Both the position numbers and the translations under genes were made by a program. The notes under the pieces are model-generated. The model was not told where the DNA came from. It ran no database searches and saw nothing but the letters and a program-made list of their open reading frames with translations. Shown here piece by piece: positions 46,851 to 59,279 of a stretch of 64,000 nucleotides of DNA; position 1 is the stretch's first letter; each line of letters opens with the position of its first letter. Source of the stretch: Sclerodactyla briareus (taxonomy: Eukaryota > Echinodermata > Holothuroidea > Dendrochirotida > Sclerodactylidae); NCBI GenBank assembly GCA_026419785.1, contig JAODTK010003588.1, forward strand, positions 1-64,000, read 5' to 3'.

Positions 46851-46941
46851 GTGCTCTGTTGTTTATTGAAGTGATGAGGATAGATAATTATAGGCAGTGC
46901 TCTGTTGTTTATTGAAGTGATGAGGATAGAAATTATAGGCA
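46851..46941. repeat. 46-bp perfect tandem duplication
   Basis: GTGCTCTGTTGTTTATTGAA GTGATGAGGATAGA occurs twice in a row, followed by TAATTATAGGCA and AATTATAGGCAG, a single-base difference. The near identity indicates a recent event. Confidence 0.9.
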
Positions 46942-47744
46942 GGTTGAGCTAAGGGCGCAGTAGCCACGTGGTATGTACATCTTAGAAATGTTGTGTGACT
47001 TATTTTAATTTCTTACACAACACGGGATAGGTGTGCTAGGTAAACAGCGTGTTGTGTTAAGTCTGAAAAACATTTTAGGATTGCTGTGCCTCTCAAGTTC
47101 CAAATCAAACGACACGTGTGGGCGGACCAATTTCGAGACCGAAAATTACAACCTCAACTCGTAGAAAAAGGTAGGTGGTTCTGGGTTTTATAATTAGGTT
47201 AGAGGTTTAGATAGAATACGAAACAGGCGAAGCGCGAAACAATGAACAATACCATCATGATTACCATTATACTTGAAGATTGAAGCAGAACATAAGCCTA
47301 ATATGTTTTCAAAAAAATGGAAACACTGAGCGTTAAAGGAAATGCTACATTATTTACCAGACTACGGGTATTTGAATATCCACTCAGCATCACCTATTGT
47401 CTTTTACAGTTGAGCTAAAAGGATTCATCGGATAGATTGTTATTCTTTCCGTTTTCGATATACGTCTTCAGGAAGCAGCGTTTCGATACATTCGATTTTG
47501 GAAAGTATAATGATTGTTTTTGAATAGTGGTGACATTAACACCGCACAGCAGCCGCTGGCATTTCAAGTTCCTTGTTCCGCACTGAATTTGAGAGAAGAA
47601 AAAATCGGGTGTGAATGACTCTGCCGACTCTGAATGAGCGCTATGCGCTATGAATTATTAGGTGAGACTTCAGGATTTCAGGCTATAATTACCGCCAGTT
47701 GATGAATATGTCTCTCGCAGTTGCGTTTCAAGCCCCAACGCTCC

Positions 47745-48180
47745 CCAGCTATCTCTCTGAATCGCCGTCGTCAGTTAAAGCATCCCATATGCAATAATAA
47801 ATGATGTCATACTCGCAAAACCATGCAAACACAATCTTTGTTTTCTATTAGGAATTCCACCACATGATGTTCATTCTTCGAAAACAATTTAGTCTATGGG
47901 AGGGATTGGTAGGTGTAAATGTTAATTTGCGTGAATGACAAATACAGAATTCTGCTAATATGGAACTTATTCAACAAATAAAACAACGAATACATGAAAT
48001 AACCTCCCGGGTTGTTCAAGTGAGACGTCATGCGTTATTGCACAATTGGGATTTTTCCCATTTCTCGCATAATGGCTCAAACTGCGAAGGCCAATAACTC
48101 CTCATAGAACATGTATTGAAATGGGTTTGGACTACAGCTTTTCATTCTCCACATATGACCTCTGTTGTTATCAAGCCGCA
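47745..48180. repeat. Dispersed repeat, copy 2
   Basis: It is the second copy of the 45785-46255 unit, in the same orientation and with frequent small indels. Confidence 0.75.
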
Positions 48181-50690
48181 TTGTCATTTGTTGAACTGAA
48201 CTGACGTCTCGCGCAATGGTATGACGCCGCCGTTGCCATCACGTCACGTGTTTGAAAAAAAAAGGGGTTTTTGGGGGCTGGTTTGAGTGAGAGAAGTTGG
48301 GTTCGGAAGTGAAAAAAAAAAAAAATGAAACAGGGATGATATGTACAACCCTACGCTGACGAATGGTATGCTATCCCGACGTGAACAGGGGATTGGAAAA
48401 AAAAAAAAAAGCATCACAAGTCCTGCAAGGATAGAATGGATAGAATACAACATTGTAACGGCTTCGTGCCGTTAATATCCGTCACTGGTCATTGCGGGTC
48501 AGGGTAATGCGGGATAAATAAAGCGTATCTTCAATAAACAATATTATGACAGATTTTTTTAGGCAAGAACTGGCGTATCTTGTAATAATTGATTTTTAGA
48601 TTTCCCCACTTTTTGTCGCTGTTTGACCCTTTGTTCTAAATTCGCTCTCTCATTGGGGGAGAGTAGTATAGATCATGTTTAGCACTCAGACTCCTCACGT
48701 TCACAATCTCGTGATGCTTGTGTTAGTTTACTGACGTATGATGGGATACCCTTAGTTTGGTATTCTATAAAGCGAATGTAGGTTCATCGGACTTCTTTAG
48801 TTCTTTGATTTGACTTCGAAAAACAGGGAATGCGAAAGAGGTTTCCCTGTTGAACAATAACAAAGTTGATATCAAAGAAATTGAGAATTCACCCACAAAT
48901 GTCAGCCAGTGCTGTGGGTGATGATGGAATATTTTTCGGAGAGAGGGGGTGTGGTGGAGTGTAGGGTTATATGTGTCGTAGGTGTTGTTACATGTACGAA
49001 TGTTCAATGCCTTATAGGGCAGGTATTTATATCACCGGACCCATGTCTACGCGGAGCTCGACACCTAGCAACCTAGCAGCAGGCTTTCCGGGCATCAGTA
49101 ATATAATCCTGTGAAGCAGGCCTTAGGATGGTTAATACAAAAAAAAAAAACATATTTCCATTGCTCAGTGGCACGCAAGGACACTCATAAGCCTTGGGTC
49201 TGCTATTTTGGATGTAGAACTTGACCGTCAAACGTGGAAAAATCTCAGACTGGTGTAGTAAACTGTTGCCTATCCTGAATAGAAAATTGAGGGTTCTCTC
49301 TATACAGAAGCCCAGTTCAGAGTATTACCACGCGGGTATTGCGCCCAATTGTTCATCTTGACAACTTTCTCAACAGGTTCGTGTGGGACTTCCCGAGTTC
49401 GCCGAATAGGTCAGTACGAAAGTAGCAATCATTTCTGTTAAAACCGGCTGATCCGGCCAAATACGTACAGGAAATGGTCAACCTGTCATCTGGGTTTTTC
49501 CTGAAATTTATTAGGGCACCAACAAATTGTGAGAAATGTGAGTATACATTAAGATATTTCACTACCCAAGAATTGCATATTCGAGATGCCAGCAATCAAC
49601 ACCGCTCGTTGAATAGAATTGCGCCGTACATTAACAGTTAAGCAGGACTATTCCATTCTACGCCAGGTACCTGGACACCAAAATAGGGGGGAATTTCGAA
49701 ACGTGAGCTAATGACAATACGGCAGTGATCTGTCAGTTAAATTCCGCCGCAATTTTCATTTTGTCTTTATGATTTTAATTAGCATACAGTACAAAATGCT
49801 TAACTAAAAAATACAACTTGGTTCCTTCATTTGTAGAGCCGATTTGAAATTATATGTTGAACAACGACGGGTAGGGTAGTAAAAAGTTCCCAAAAGCCCT
49901 CAGACAGTCCATCGAAAATACTAGGGCGGATAGGCCGAGCAGTATATTCGAAATTCGTCACATGCCAGTGCCGGGGGACAATGACGCATGCGCAGGATAT
50001 CGAAAACTGGCTTATGCAACTTACTGACCAAGTGAGGCTTCACAGAGGTTTTGATTTCGCATATATCTTTCTGTTTTGGCAGATATCATCTCACACGGTT
50101 ACGTGATTTCGGAAACGACTTATTTGACAGCAACACGATAATACGATGAGTCTCTCTCTATGTCCGAACCTAAAACTACGTATATGACTGCTCGGAACTA
50201 CTCACTTCGATTATTTCCACAGTAAGATATGTGTGAAGATTGACAGGCTCCTGACAAGGAAAAAATAAAAAAAATAACAACGTCGGTTCTCCTAATCATA
50301 TTGAAACCCACGTACCGAACTCGATGAATTCGATTGATCCCAGCAATCCCTAATATCGGTCATCAACTTTTGACCATCATGAACTGTACGGATCTGATTG
50401 GTACAAAACGAAATAGGGCCCCCTTTTTTGCAATTCAAGTGACTAATTTGAAACTGATAACGCTGTCGCTCTCCAGAAGTCGTGGTAACAAGGAAGCGGC
50501 ACACCACACATACAAACATACAAGCACACATACACACCCACAATCTAGCATATCTTTGTTGTAATGCTCATTCGTTGCTCTATAAATACTGTAACAATAG
50601 GCTGATCCAACAGTTCCCGTGAGGGCCGATCACGGCCACTGGCCACACTGAACAGCAAACGGGCAGCTTTGTTTGCAAGCGTTGGGTAAA
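48181..50690. other. Intergenic, sparse signals
   Basis: There are A/T homopolymers at 48310-48325 and 48396-48410. A minus-strand open end (RKNPDDRLTISCTYLAGSAG onward, 49370-49526) follows a tttcag acceptor-like site but matches nothing I know. A CA-rich stretch occurs at 50503-50542. Confidence 0.4.
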
Positions 50691-50694
50691 CGCA

Positions 50695-51201
50695 TCAGAT
50701 CAGCTTGTTATCAGTTCGAAATGACGGAAAGCTCAAAACAATTTTTAGAAAATGTTTAGCGGTTTGAAGGATGGACCAAATACAAATTGTGCTGGAAAAG
50801 ACATCGAGGAGAAGCGTCTTATTTCCATGTGTAAACGGTGGCGATGAATGCGTTATTTGATTGAGAACATTGAGCATGGAGCAATGTTTGTTGAAGAAAC
50901 AGTGAAAATCCATGAACGTTTCAAAGAAGAAAATCAAGAATTTCCTGTCGTCTGGGCATCGGAAAATCTTCATGGGGAGGTACGAGTCACAAATGTTGAG
51001 AATAGACGGTATAATCTTGCAGAGGAGAACGAAATTCTCAAGTTCTCGACTTGCTGCTGTTGCGACGAAACCCTCGAGATAACGTAAAATATCTCTTAGT
51101 TCTGTAGGTTCAACCAACTTATCAAGTTTGATGTGCGGAAGTTCAACGAAATTTAAAAGTTTGTTTAGCGGTTTGAACGGATGACAAACTACGGATGACA
51201 A
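50695..51201 (-). other. 168-codon open frame of unknown status
   Basis: The minus strand is open with LRYLEGFVATAASRELENFV in its middle. The plus strand is also open over part of the same bases (MRYLIENIEHGAMFVEETVK). The ends of this region are a direct duplication (GTTTAGCGGTTTGAA at about 50754 and 51164). No domain is recognised and neither strand has convincing splice context, so it is not called a gene. Confidence 0.2.
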
Positions 51202-51295
51202 TGATTGTGGGAAACGACATTGGGTCGAGGAGGCTCCTTAGTTATCATGTTTAAACGACGGCTCTGCGATGTGTTACTGATTGAGAGAGTTGATA
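50740..51295. repeat. Direct duplication about 410 bp apart
   Basis: The blocks at 50740-50875 and 51150-51285 share GTTTAGCGGTTTGAA, GGATG, GACATCG/GACATTG, GAGGAG and GATTGAGA words with small indels. The material between them is single copy. Confidence 0.7.
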
Positions 51296-51299
51296 ACAC

Positions 51300-52657
51300 G
51301 TTACACAACGAAAAATCATCATGTCATATTAGCAATATGACACGTACACGTGCCCCCGAGAGGCCATAAAAGCTATCGCCCGGCGAGTTAGAATTGAGAA
51401 TGCTGTTTGAAGTTTGAGAGAGCCACAGCGACTTCTTGGACTGGGTAAGAGGAACGCTACAAAAACTTTCAAAATTTCAAGTTCGAAAAATGAACATTGA
51501 TTATTGCCAGTGATTTTGTGGTGTAGAACAAACGTTAGTGGTAAACTTTTGCTATTTTACAATGACTGAGAATGGAATCATCAACATGTAGATAGCTACC
51601 GTATTGGCCTATGCCTGATCTTTCTGATGTGCCCCTGTCTTGAAAAGGGCAAATGTTCTTACGATGCTGGTAGTTGTTTGCACATTTAAAACACCAATTT
51701 GTAAGATAATTAGTGTTTGGCCGTAGATAGTTGTTCTGATTAATAACAATCGCGACTCAGGTATTTTTTAGACGTTCAGTTTGCTGATTTGTTTAAATAA
51801 AGCAATAGAGGTATAGGCTTCTGAAACATTGTGGTTATAGGCGGGACATGATTGCGATGGGTCTCTAGTTCTATGAGTTTGCAAGCTAGTTTTTTTTTAG
51901 TGAGATAGACGGATAGCAAGTAGGGTTCGCACATGAGTGCATTAGGCCTAGTCTACGTGTCTATATATTCTGTCATATCGTCATTAATTGTAGGAGTCGT
52001 CGTTGTATGAGACATATACTAAAGTGTCATAGTTGTCTGATAGCGACTGGAGAAAAAGTTGAGAGGACTTTGTAGACCGTCGTCACGATAACAATTCATC
52101 GCAGTGCAATTCGTACCCACTATTCGCTACATGATATGTCAAGTAAATAGTCCCGATATACCACGAGACGATTTCCGTCGTGACGTCATGTGAACAGCGC
52201 GGTCAGCGCGCCAATTAGTACACGCGTTTGTTGGAGACAGACTGCGCCTAATACTGTTTCACATTTTATCATTGTTTCTTAATTTCCTGAGTAGAAAAAC
52301 TTTGTTTCAACTGAATACGTACATCTCATCAGGAAGGAATATCATGAAATCATCTGATCATCTTGTCAAAATATTGACTGTCTGTAGTATTTTGGCAAAC
52401 ACCATTCAACGGCATACAAGCACGCCGGTGTTATGTATTGCCTTGAAGTTGAAAACGCTAGAACATTTCTGTCGTCTATGACGTCAGGCAGGACATATAG
52501 CTACGTTTTTGCCTGTGAATCTTTCCCGATCAACTGCAATGGGTATATTACTTGCAGAGCTAGCATACGTAATTAATGGGCCCGTTCATCTGGGCTATCA
52601 TTACTAGGGCTCGTGAATCCGTTCCATCGTTGCAGGTTATTGTGTATTCCGGAAAAA
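51300..52657. other. Upstream region of the amylase gene
   Basis: No other gene recognised. The amylase promoter should lie in the right part of this stretch. A TATATTACTTG at about 52543 is the only TATA-like word near, and it is not well placed. A cag (52634) before GTTATTG could be a 5' UTR acceptor. Confidence 0.35.
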
Positions 52658-52799
52658 ATGATCGATTTTGAAGGCGTTTGTCCTCGCCCTGAGGTGTCGG
52701 CTTGAGCCTCCGGCACAGGAACCCAAATACCCGCTTACGACGTCATGCCATCGTACATCTCTTCGAGTGGAAGACTGACATCGCCAATGAATGGTGAAA
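52658..52799 (+). CDS. Alpha-amylase exon 1 (signal peptide and FEWK block)
   Basis: Alpha-amylase (GH13) is a secreted enzyme that hydrolyses alpha-1,4 bonds of starch and glycogen. ATG at 52658 opens MIDF; a one-base shift in the TTTT tract gives LKAFVLAL, the hydrophobic core of a signal peptide. A later frame reads NPNTRLRRHAIVHLFEWK then TDIANE and meets a gtaagt donor at 52800. IVHLFEWKW.DIA.ECE is the N-terminal signature of animal amylases. The second Trp of EWKW is absent and CE is garbled to TGGTGA. At least three small indels are needed. Confidence 0.8.
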
Positions 52800-53212
52800 G
52801 TAAGTTCTTGGCAGTTGCCTTGGGGAAAAAAACCTGGTACTGGGTTTCCGACTACTCTGCCCCGATTGTTCCCAAGGTGACATGCTGTGAATAGACGAAG
52901 CTCGATCGAATAGAGCTTATACTGTAGATCGATACCAAATGGACGTGAGTTAGCTTCATGGAGAGACCGATTACCCTCTGCCCCCTTGGGTCCCGCCCGG
53001 CCCCCTACCCATGACTCCCATTAGCCCAGCTATCCCAAGACGATAATGGGTGGGGGGCAACCTGTGATAAACCTGTGAACAAATCATGGCTGAGCTTATA
53101 ACTCCAGATTGTAGGGGATCTCGCCTGGTTCTCATGGTTGTACCAACAGTGGAACGTATCATTTCATTTCTTGCTAGTTAAGGTGTATGAATAACTAAAT
53201 AAAAGAATTTAC

Positions 53213-53285
53213 TCAATCACTCACTCAATCAATCACTTAATCACTTGAGTAATCAATCAATCAACCAATTCATAAATCAGTACAA
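53213..53285. repeat. AATC-type tail, possible retroelement end
   Basis: CAATCACTCACTCAATCAATCA follows AATAACTAAATAAAAGAA, the look of a microsatellite tail behind a LINE or SINE 3' end. The sequence to its left (52.9-53.2 kb) has no reverse-transcriptase peptide I can see. Confidence 0.45.
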
Positions 53286-53799
53286 AATAATATTTTTCTC
53301 TTCATTGTCCGTCCTTCTTGAACGAAAATCATACATTTGAGCATTTCCATCGATGACGCTTATGGATACATCGTAGGCCTAATACGTTGTTTTTCTTTCC
53401 CATGTTGAATTTTCTATATTGTTATACTCCAATTGCATATTTGAATATATGTTCGAATTTTCATCGTTTTCATCTCGCAATCGAAATATACCGCGATACT
53501 TTCATACAAAACCGGAAAAAACAGGGGTGATAATTGTCTCATACCAAATGAATTTCAAGTCAATACTGCTTCGAAAGACTAACTTTTTTTTCATTTAAGA
53601 AAACAATTAAGAATCTTTTTTTGAAATTTAGAATTCAGAATTTTCAGTTTTCCCTGCGAACGGGCGAAAACAACCGGCACGCCCCAATAAATGTCAAGGT
53701 TCCCCTAATCGATCCGCAAATTTACGATGCTAGATTTCACTCTTCCCTATCAGAATATAATGAAGCCTGTTAGCAGGCTTTAGCACAGTGCTGTAGCGA

Positions 53800-53925
53800 G
53801 CCCACTCGGGGTGAGTCCGAGTCCGAGTCACGAGCAATGAGTCGAGTCAGTTGCCCGATGTGAGTCCGAGTCCGAGTCCAAGTCCCCAATGCATAGTCCG
53901 AGTCCGAGTCCCTGATCCATGGTGT
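53800..53925. repeat. GAGTCC hexamer island
   Basis: GAGTCCGAGTC words repeat about nine times with AGTC-containing spacers. It is closely similar to 58255-58395. Confidence 0.8.
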
Positions 53926-54779
53926 AATTTTGAAACATTCGATGTTAACTGCATGGTAATGAAACTTCATTAGAACATTCATCTAGTTCTCATCGTGTTG
54001 TATCGGAACTCCACGTCCCGACACCAACCCCAGTAGCTCTCTCGCCAACCAGCAACAACACCGACACAAACCCTATCGGAAATATCGGAGCTCAACACCA
54101 CCACCGTAGCAGAAGGTCCAACACCAACACACCCGACAAACCAACACCTAAAACAAATTTTAGAAAAACATATTTTGCTCACCTAAAAAAACGTTCAAAT
54201 GCTGAACACATTCTGAATTGCGAAACCTAAGGTGTGTACTTGTCAACAGTGATTGCAATAAAAATTCATACACATAACATTTAGCACTTTCTGCAATTCC
54301 AAGTGTTCGTATCAATAACACTTCCATAACAGGTTACATGCACCCTAGGGTTAGGCTAGCCCCGACTTACTGCCTATTAGGCTCTTAATTCATGTCCATA
54401 AAACCCTTGCCCTGTCTGTGCTGTCCAAAGGGCCTATTTATTTTTGCTATTTGACAAACAACCCGACATCGCCGTCCTTCCTACGGATGAGTGGTAAAGA
54501 TGTAGAATGATATTCTAATATGTGATGCTTCAGCAATTTCACATTTAAAGTTGTGCTCCACTCTAGTTTTGGTTTCACCTAATTAGCGTTCAATCTCGCC
54601 TCATTGTTCACTGTCAGACTCATCACATTCTTTCGGTACTGATAATTATATTGTTTCTTTCTTTCTTCACTATACAAACTGCACTTCCATAATAGCTGAG
54701 CATATTGTTGTTTGTCACATACACTTAGGTACACGACGCAGTTTTTTCTAACTGTTGGCACAATTAGGTCAGCCTATAC

Positions 54780-55160
54780 CATGAAACACCACTTCACGGC
54801 GACGATCTTGTCCAGTGTCCCGTCAGTAAGCCCGGTGGGTTGGACCGCCACAGGGGCCCCCCCTGTAGCTCATTGGTATGGGTAGGTACCCCAGAGAGTT
54901 GGGGGGGGGGGGGGGGGGTCAGGCTGATCGCTTGCCCGGAAGTTGCTGGGGTGGATGCGGCTAGGTGTCTTCCAGAATGGTTGCTCCCCAGTTATTTGAT
55001 ACTAGCTCCATTCCTGGTACCTCATCAACCGTCATCTGAATGAGCGCAGGCGGCGATCCGGGGGAAGGGGGGTTGGGACGGGGAGGGACGGCTCCCCCAA
55101 ATTTTGGTTGAGGGCGACGCATGCATTTTGTTGCCCCCCCACCCCCCATATTTGTTTTTC
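54780..55160. other. G/C-run rich segment
   Basis: It carries a G18 run (54901-54918), GGATCCGGGGG-like words typical of hAT-Charlie ends (about 55050) and a C8 run. TAGCTCATTGGT at about 54868 resembles a tRNA A box, but no B box or cloverleaf follows. Confidence 0.35.
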
Positions 55161-55494
55161 TCGACTACTATTTCGCCTGACACTGTATCCGACATCTCCA
55201 TCAGCAACTGTGTTTAAAAAAACGAATGAATGATGACCTAAATAATCAAGTTTAGTGAATTCTGCCGCTTTCATATCCCCGGATTTGTGCGCGCTAACGC
55301 GCGCGGGTATCTATGTGCCGGGAGTGTTCAAACATATGATGTGCCTTGTTTCCACATATGATGATCCTTAAACAAAAAAATGCTTGATATTTACAAACTC
55401 CTGTTGTTCTTAATTATCAATGAAAGAAGGTTCTCTTCAATCCATATCTGTTTGCATAAGATTGGCGGGAATCTGTGATTTTTCGAATTTTATT

Positions 55495-56620
55495 CATGGG
55501 TGCGACACTAGTTAAAGTTGGGTGCACGGTCCCCATACTATCACTATGCTGGCACAACGGTGGGGCAATCGAAATTGCGTCCGGGGAACGCCACAAAAAT
55601 CTCGTTGTTCAAAATGATTCAAAATTGGAGAGAGGCCAAATATTTTGCCTGAATTCTCGATGGAATCATGCCCCAAGGTTAAAAAAAAACGACAAATTCG
55701 GCCTCGAATACAATAAAAAGTGAAAAAAATGTGTTTCGCGCGTACTAGTGGTGGCATTTTTGTCTCGTTGCTTTTCCGTCATCTCGCCTACTCTATGGAA
55801 AATTTCTTCCCGCCTCATTGGCCCCCTAACTTATACATATTTGTGAGGTGGAATCATACTACAGCATTCTCATTGACCTTGAAAACTACAACTCCCTCGT
55901 TTTGATTACGGAAGCCATTTCAGCCTCCTGTCCTTTTCCTCCTTTCCCTCGACCACGCGCGATTTGAACTGTCAGTAGCCTAGGGTATCGACTGCGTGGA
56001 CTTTTTCAACGGCATGTTTTAGACAATAAGCTGCTACTCGGAAGTTCCCTGCTCTTTCGGGCATGAACGTCCATATCAATGTTGGGACAGTAGAGCTAAA
56101 GCTAGCTAAAATTTCCAACATTTTTGGGTGAATCCTGTTTCTCCTATGGAGCACAAATGGTTGGATATTCCTGGCCAAAAGTTAAAGTCGGGGCAGCGAT
56201 AAGACCGAGGTCTGACAAAAATGTACAATTTTCCACCGATTTCCGAATTTGTGATCACAAACTGCCCATATTTAAAGCTTGGTACATGCAGCCTGAAAAC
56301 GCCCGGAGATGTCATTTTTGGGCCATCCTGGGGGGCTTGCGCAAAATCTCCTTTGCGCCTGCGCCAACCTATGGAGGCGATAGTGGCTTGGATAGTGTTC
56401 TCGCGCCCCCCCCCCAAATGTCTTCCCCCCCCACCGTATTAAAATCTGGTGACGCCATTGCTATTTGCAAATTTTTGAGTTAGAGTATTAAGCAATCAAT
56501 TCATGGGAGCGACCACTTGTTGAAGTTGGGTGCATCGCCTGTGCACATACTACCAAAATAGCCATCAAATATTGGCCTGGAACGCCACAACTCCGTGCAA
56601 AGACATGATTCAAAATTCAG
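55495..56620. repeat. Related pair of repeat units about 1 kb apart
   Basis: TTCATGGG.GCGAC...AGTTGGGTGCA, CCATACTA/CATACTA, GGAACGCCACAA and ATGATTCAAAATT occur at 55493-55625 and again at 56500-56617. The right end of the first unit (56455 region) carries GGTGACGCCATTG, a common terminus of hAT-like repeats, so the unit may be a transposon. Confidence 0.6.
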
Positions 56621-57365
56621 GTGAGGAATAGTTTTATATCCAAAGATTGCCTGACTTTACGATTGGTTGCGGCATTGCACCGGCTTACTCTATTTTAGAC
56701 TCATTTTGGTCACCTGTCTGGTACCTGACTGGAATGTCCCTCCCATGCACCTGTGGTCCAAATAGATAGAAATGGGGCCGTAATCTTTGAGTAAAAAACG
56801 CATATCTAATTGGAAGGTCAAAGAGGGTTCAGTGCAATGTCGTTGGTCGAATTGGATTCTGCAAAATCGCGCGCTTCGCGCGAACGTACTGGATTGTTGG
56901 CCATTGCCATTTCCCCCATTGCTGCTCACTTTCATGACCCTCACTGTAAACCTCATTGCATGGTATTTTAGAATTTCACCTTCAACAGCAAACCCAACGC
57001 AACACCTTGAAATTGATCACTATTGCGATAAGTTTTTGGAACCTTCAGTCCTGAAATAATATTTTAAAGATCAATTTGAGGAATGCTGCTTACGGTCCCA
57101 AAAGGCACGGGATGCCGTTTCCTGCAATCTGGCGGTCTATCAAACGTGAAATTTTTCTTGCACGCTATGTCGCCAACCCGGTGGCGCTCCCGCTTAGATA
57201 GTCTTCATCTTGTTCCGCCCCCCCCCTCCTCCCATCGCCAACACAAATCGCCGCCCTTGGAATGACCCCTGGCGCATACCTCGAAATAACCTCACACCAA
57301 CATTTCATAACATGTATTGATATAGCACAACTGTTTCCATTCTTTCCATTTTCCATTCTTACTGG

Positions 57366-57385
57366 GGGGGGGGGTGGGGGGGGTT
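57366..57385. repeat. G-run
   Basis: A G10-T-G7 tract in otherwise unique sequence, one of several G or C runs in the window. Confidence 0.8.
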
Positions 57386-58254
57386 CATGTTATAGACGAA
57401 TGGGTACCAGTTGTGCGAAATCTTAGTTCACAGTTCAGGTGGTAGGCCATTCATCGGCCACACTCCGGTCTCCATGGGCCAGGTCGTAATATTCATATCT
57501 ATCTTTAAATTGGGTCAAGGAACAACGATGGCAGCTAACTTGTAGGCTAGGGTAATAGACGTACATAATCTGGTAATACTTCCCGCAGTCAATGCAGACT
57601 GGCTCCAACCATTTAGTCAATGTGGTACCGTCGATGGGTAAAAATTAGAAATGTCCAAATCAGTGAGCTTGACGATAGCACTAATGTTAGACACACTAAT
57701 CATAGGACTCCTGAGAGTGTTACTCTAACTCTGTTTTCCGAACCAATTGATTATTGTGCCGAACATTCTGTGCCATACGCCGTATGCAGTTGCTTGTTCA
57801 TATCGCGCAACAGTTACCAACACTATAAATAGGCCAAGAGTTTTCTCGCCACAGGCGTTTTCACTGCAGAAAACAGACAAAAACAGCTTTTTTCCATCCA
57901 ATCTCACACCACCCCTAAAAAATGCTACGTGCATTGATACCTGTTTCACTGATTTGACGATGAGCGTTGAGGACTGCAATTTCTTGACACATATCGGAAA
58001 TGGAAATCGGTTTAGACCTTGCATCCATTGGTGTAAACATTATGGTAGGTATGCATCTATATTTCGTCCTCCTCTCCCTTGTAAAGCAAAAAACTTCCAG
58101 TCCATTTCATGGGGCGCCGTTTGATGAACTACGCCTGAGAGCCTTAACTCAATCACAGAGAAGGCTGCATAAAGACATTTCACATTCCTACAGTTCTTTT
58201 CCCTTTGAATGAAGAAAAACAAAAAATGAAGATATAAAAATATTGAAGACTCAT

Positions 58255-58395
58255 CTCTGGACTCGAGCCCGAGTCCTGAGTCCCTTGAAGGTGAGTCCAG
58301 TCCTGAGTCCGAGTCCTTGAAAGTGAGGTCCGAGTCCAATGAGCCTGAGTCACGAGTCCGGCGTCATGAGTCTTTGAGTCCGCGGCTTGAGGCGG
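58255..58395. repeat. GAGTCC hexamer island, second copy
   Basis: GAGTCC, TGAGTCC and CGAGTCC words recur with spacers CTTGAAG and CTTGAAAG. It is the same family as 53800-53925, 4.4 kb away in the same orientation. Confidence 0.8.
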
Positions 58396-58883
58396 AGCCC
58401 TGCTTAGAAGTGGGCTTTTGTGGTTTGAACGAGGAAAAAAATCCTTGATGGTGATATTGAACACCCAAATCCCAACCTATAAGACCTATCGGCTTCTTTC
58501 TTTCTGTACCAATTAGTAAAACCAAATCATATACAAAATTATAGAGGACCCTAAATAGCTATAGCCTACAAACGATTTTCATTTCGACCGCGTCTCGTCA
58601 CCAGGGCGAGAAAACCTCCACTCCCCCCCATGGGGATATTATATGTAGCACGGGAAAACGTCAAGATGTTATTCGAATTCATCTTGGTCTCCAACTTACC
58701 GAACACTCTTTTTCTAAAGTTGATTGAGAAAAAAAAATGCTATGATCTCGAATATAAGGATTATTCCAACGAATTTGACACCCCAAATTAACCTTGAAGA
58801 CGTCCGAAAATTATCACCACCAATTTTTTTTTTTTCGCTCAAAAACCGCCGTATCGGTTGAGCTATTGGAATCTGCATGTCAC

Positions 58884-58899
58884 TCTATCTATCTATCTA

Positions 58900-58966
<67 letters not shown>

Positions 58967-58985
58967 CTATCTATCTATCTATCTC

Positions 58986-59023
<38 letters not shown>

Positions 59024-59034
59024 CATCTATCTAA

Positions 59035-59065
<31 letters not shown>

Positions 59066-59092
59066 CTATCTATCTATCTATCTATCTATCCA
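58884..59092. repeat. (TCTA)n microsatellite, about 209 bp
   Basis: Near-perfect TCTA repeats with a few interruptions (TCTT, CTCTCT, CATC, AACT and one-base slips). Reading frames of LSIY type across it are artefacts. Confidence 0.98.
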
Positions 59093-59279
59093 GTGTGTTA
59101 ACAATTGCCTATTTGGCCCCCAAACGGTCATTCTGTGATGCATGTCGACCAAACATGACCAATGTTTATTGACCCATGGGACCTGTTTGAACTTTGTGAA
59201 GATCAAGGTCAAAGGTCATGAAAGGGGCAGTATAGAGTCAGTGAGAGACCCATTCTGTGTAAAATTCAGAATGTATCCC

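Noticed and set aside
54855-54900. tRNA gene or tRNA-derived SINE
   Set aside because: An A-box-like TAGCTCATTGGT is present, but there is no B box, anticodon stem or cloverleaf.
57725-58124. 99- and 125-codon frames on opposite strands
   Set aside because: No motif, no splice context, and AT-rich codon use; both strands open equally.
58794-59138. Frames of LSIYLSIY type
   Set aside because: Pure translation of the TCTA microsatellite.
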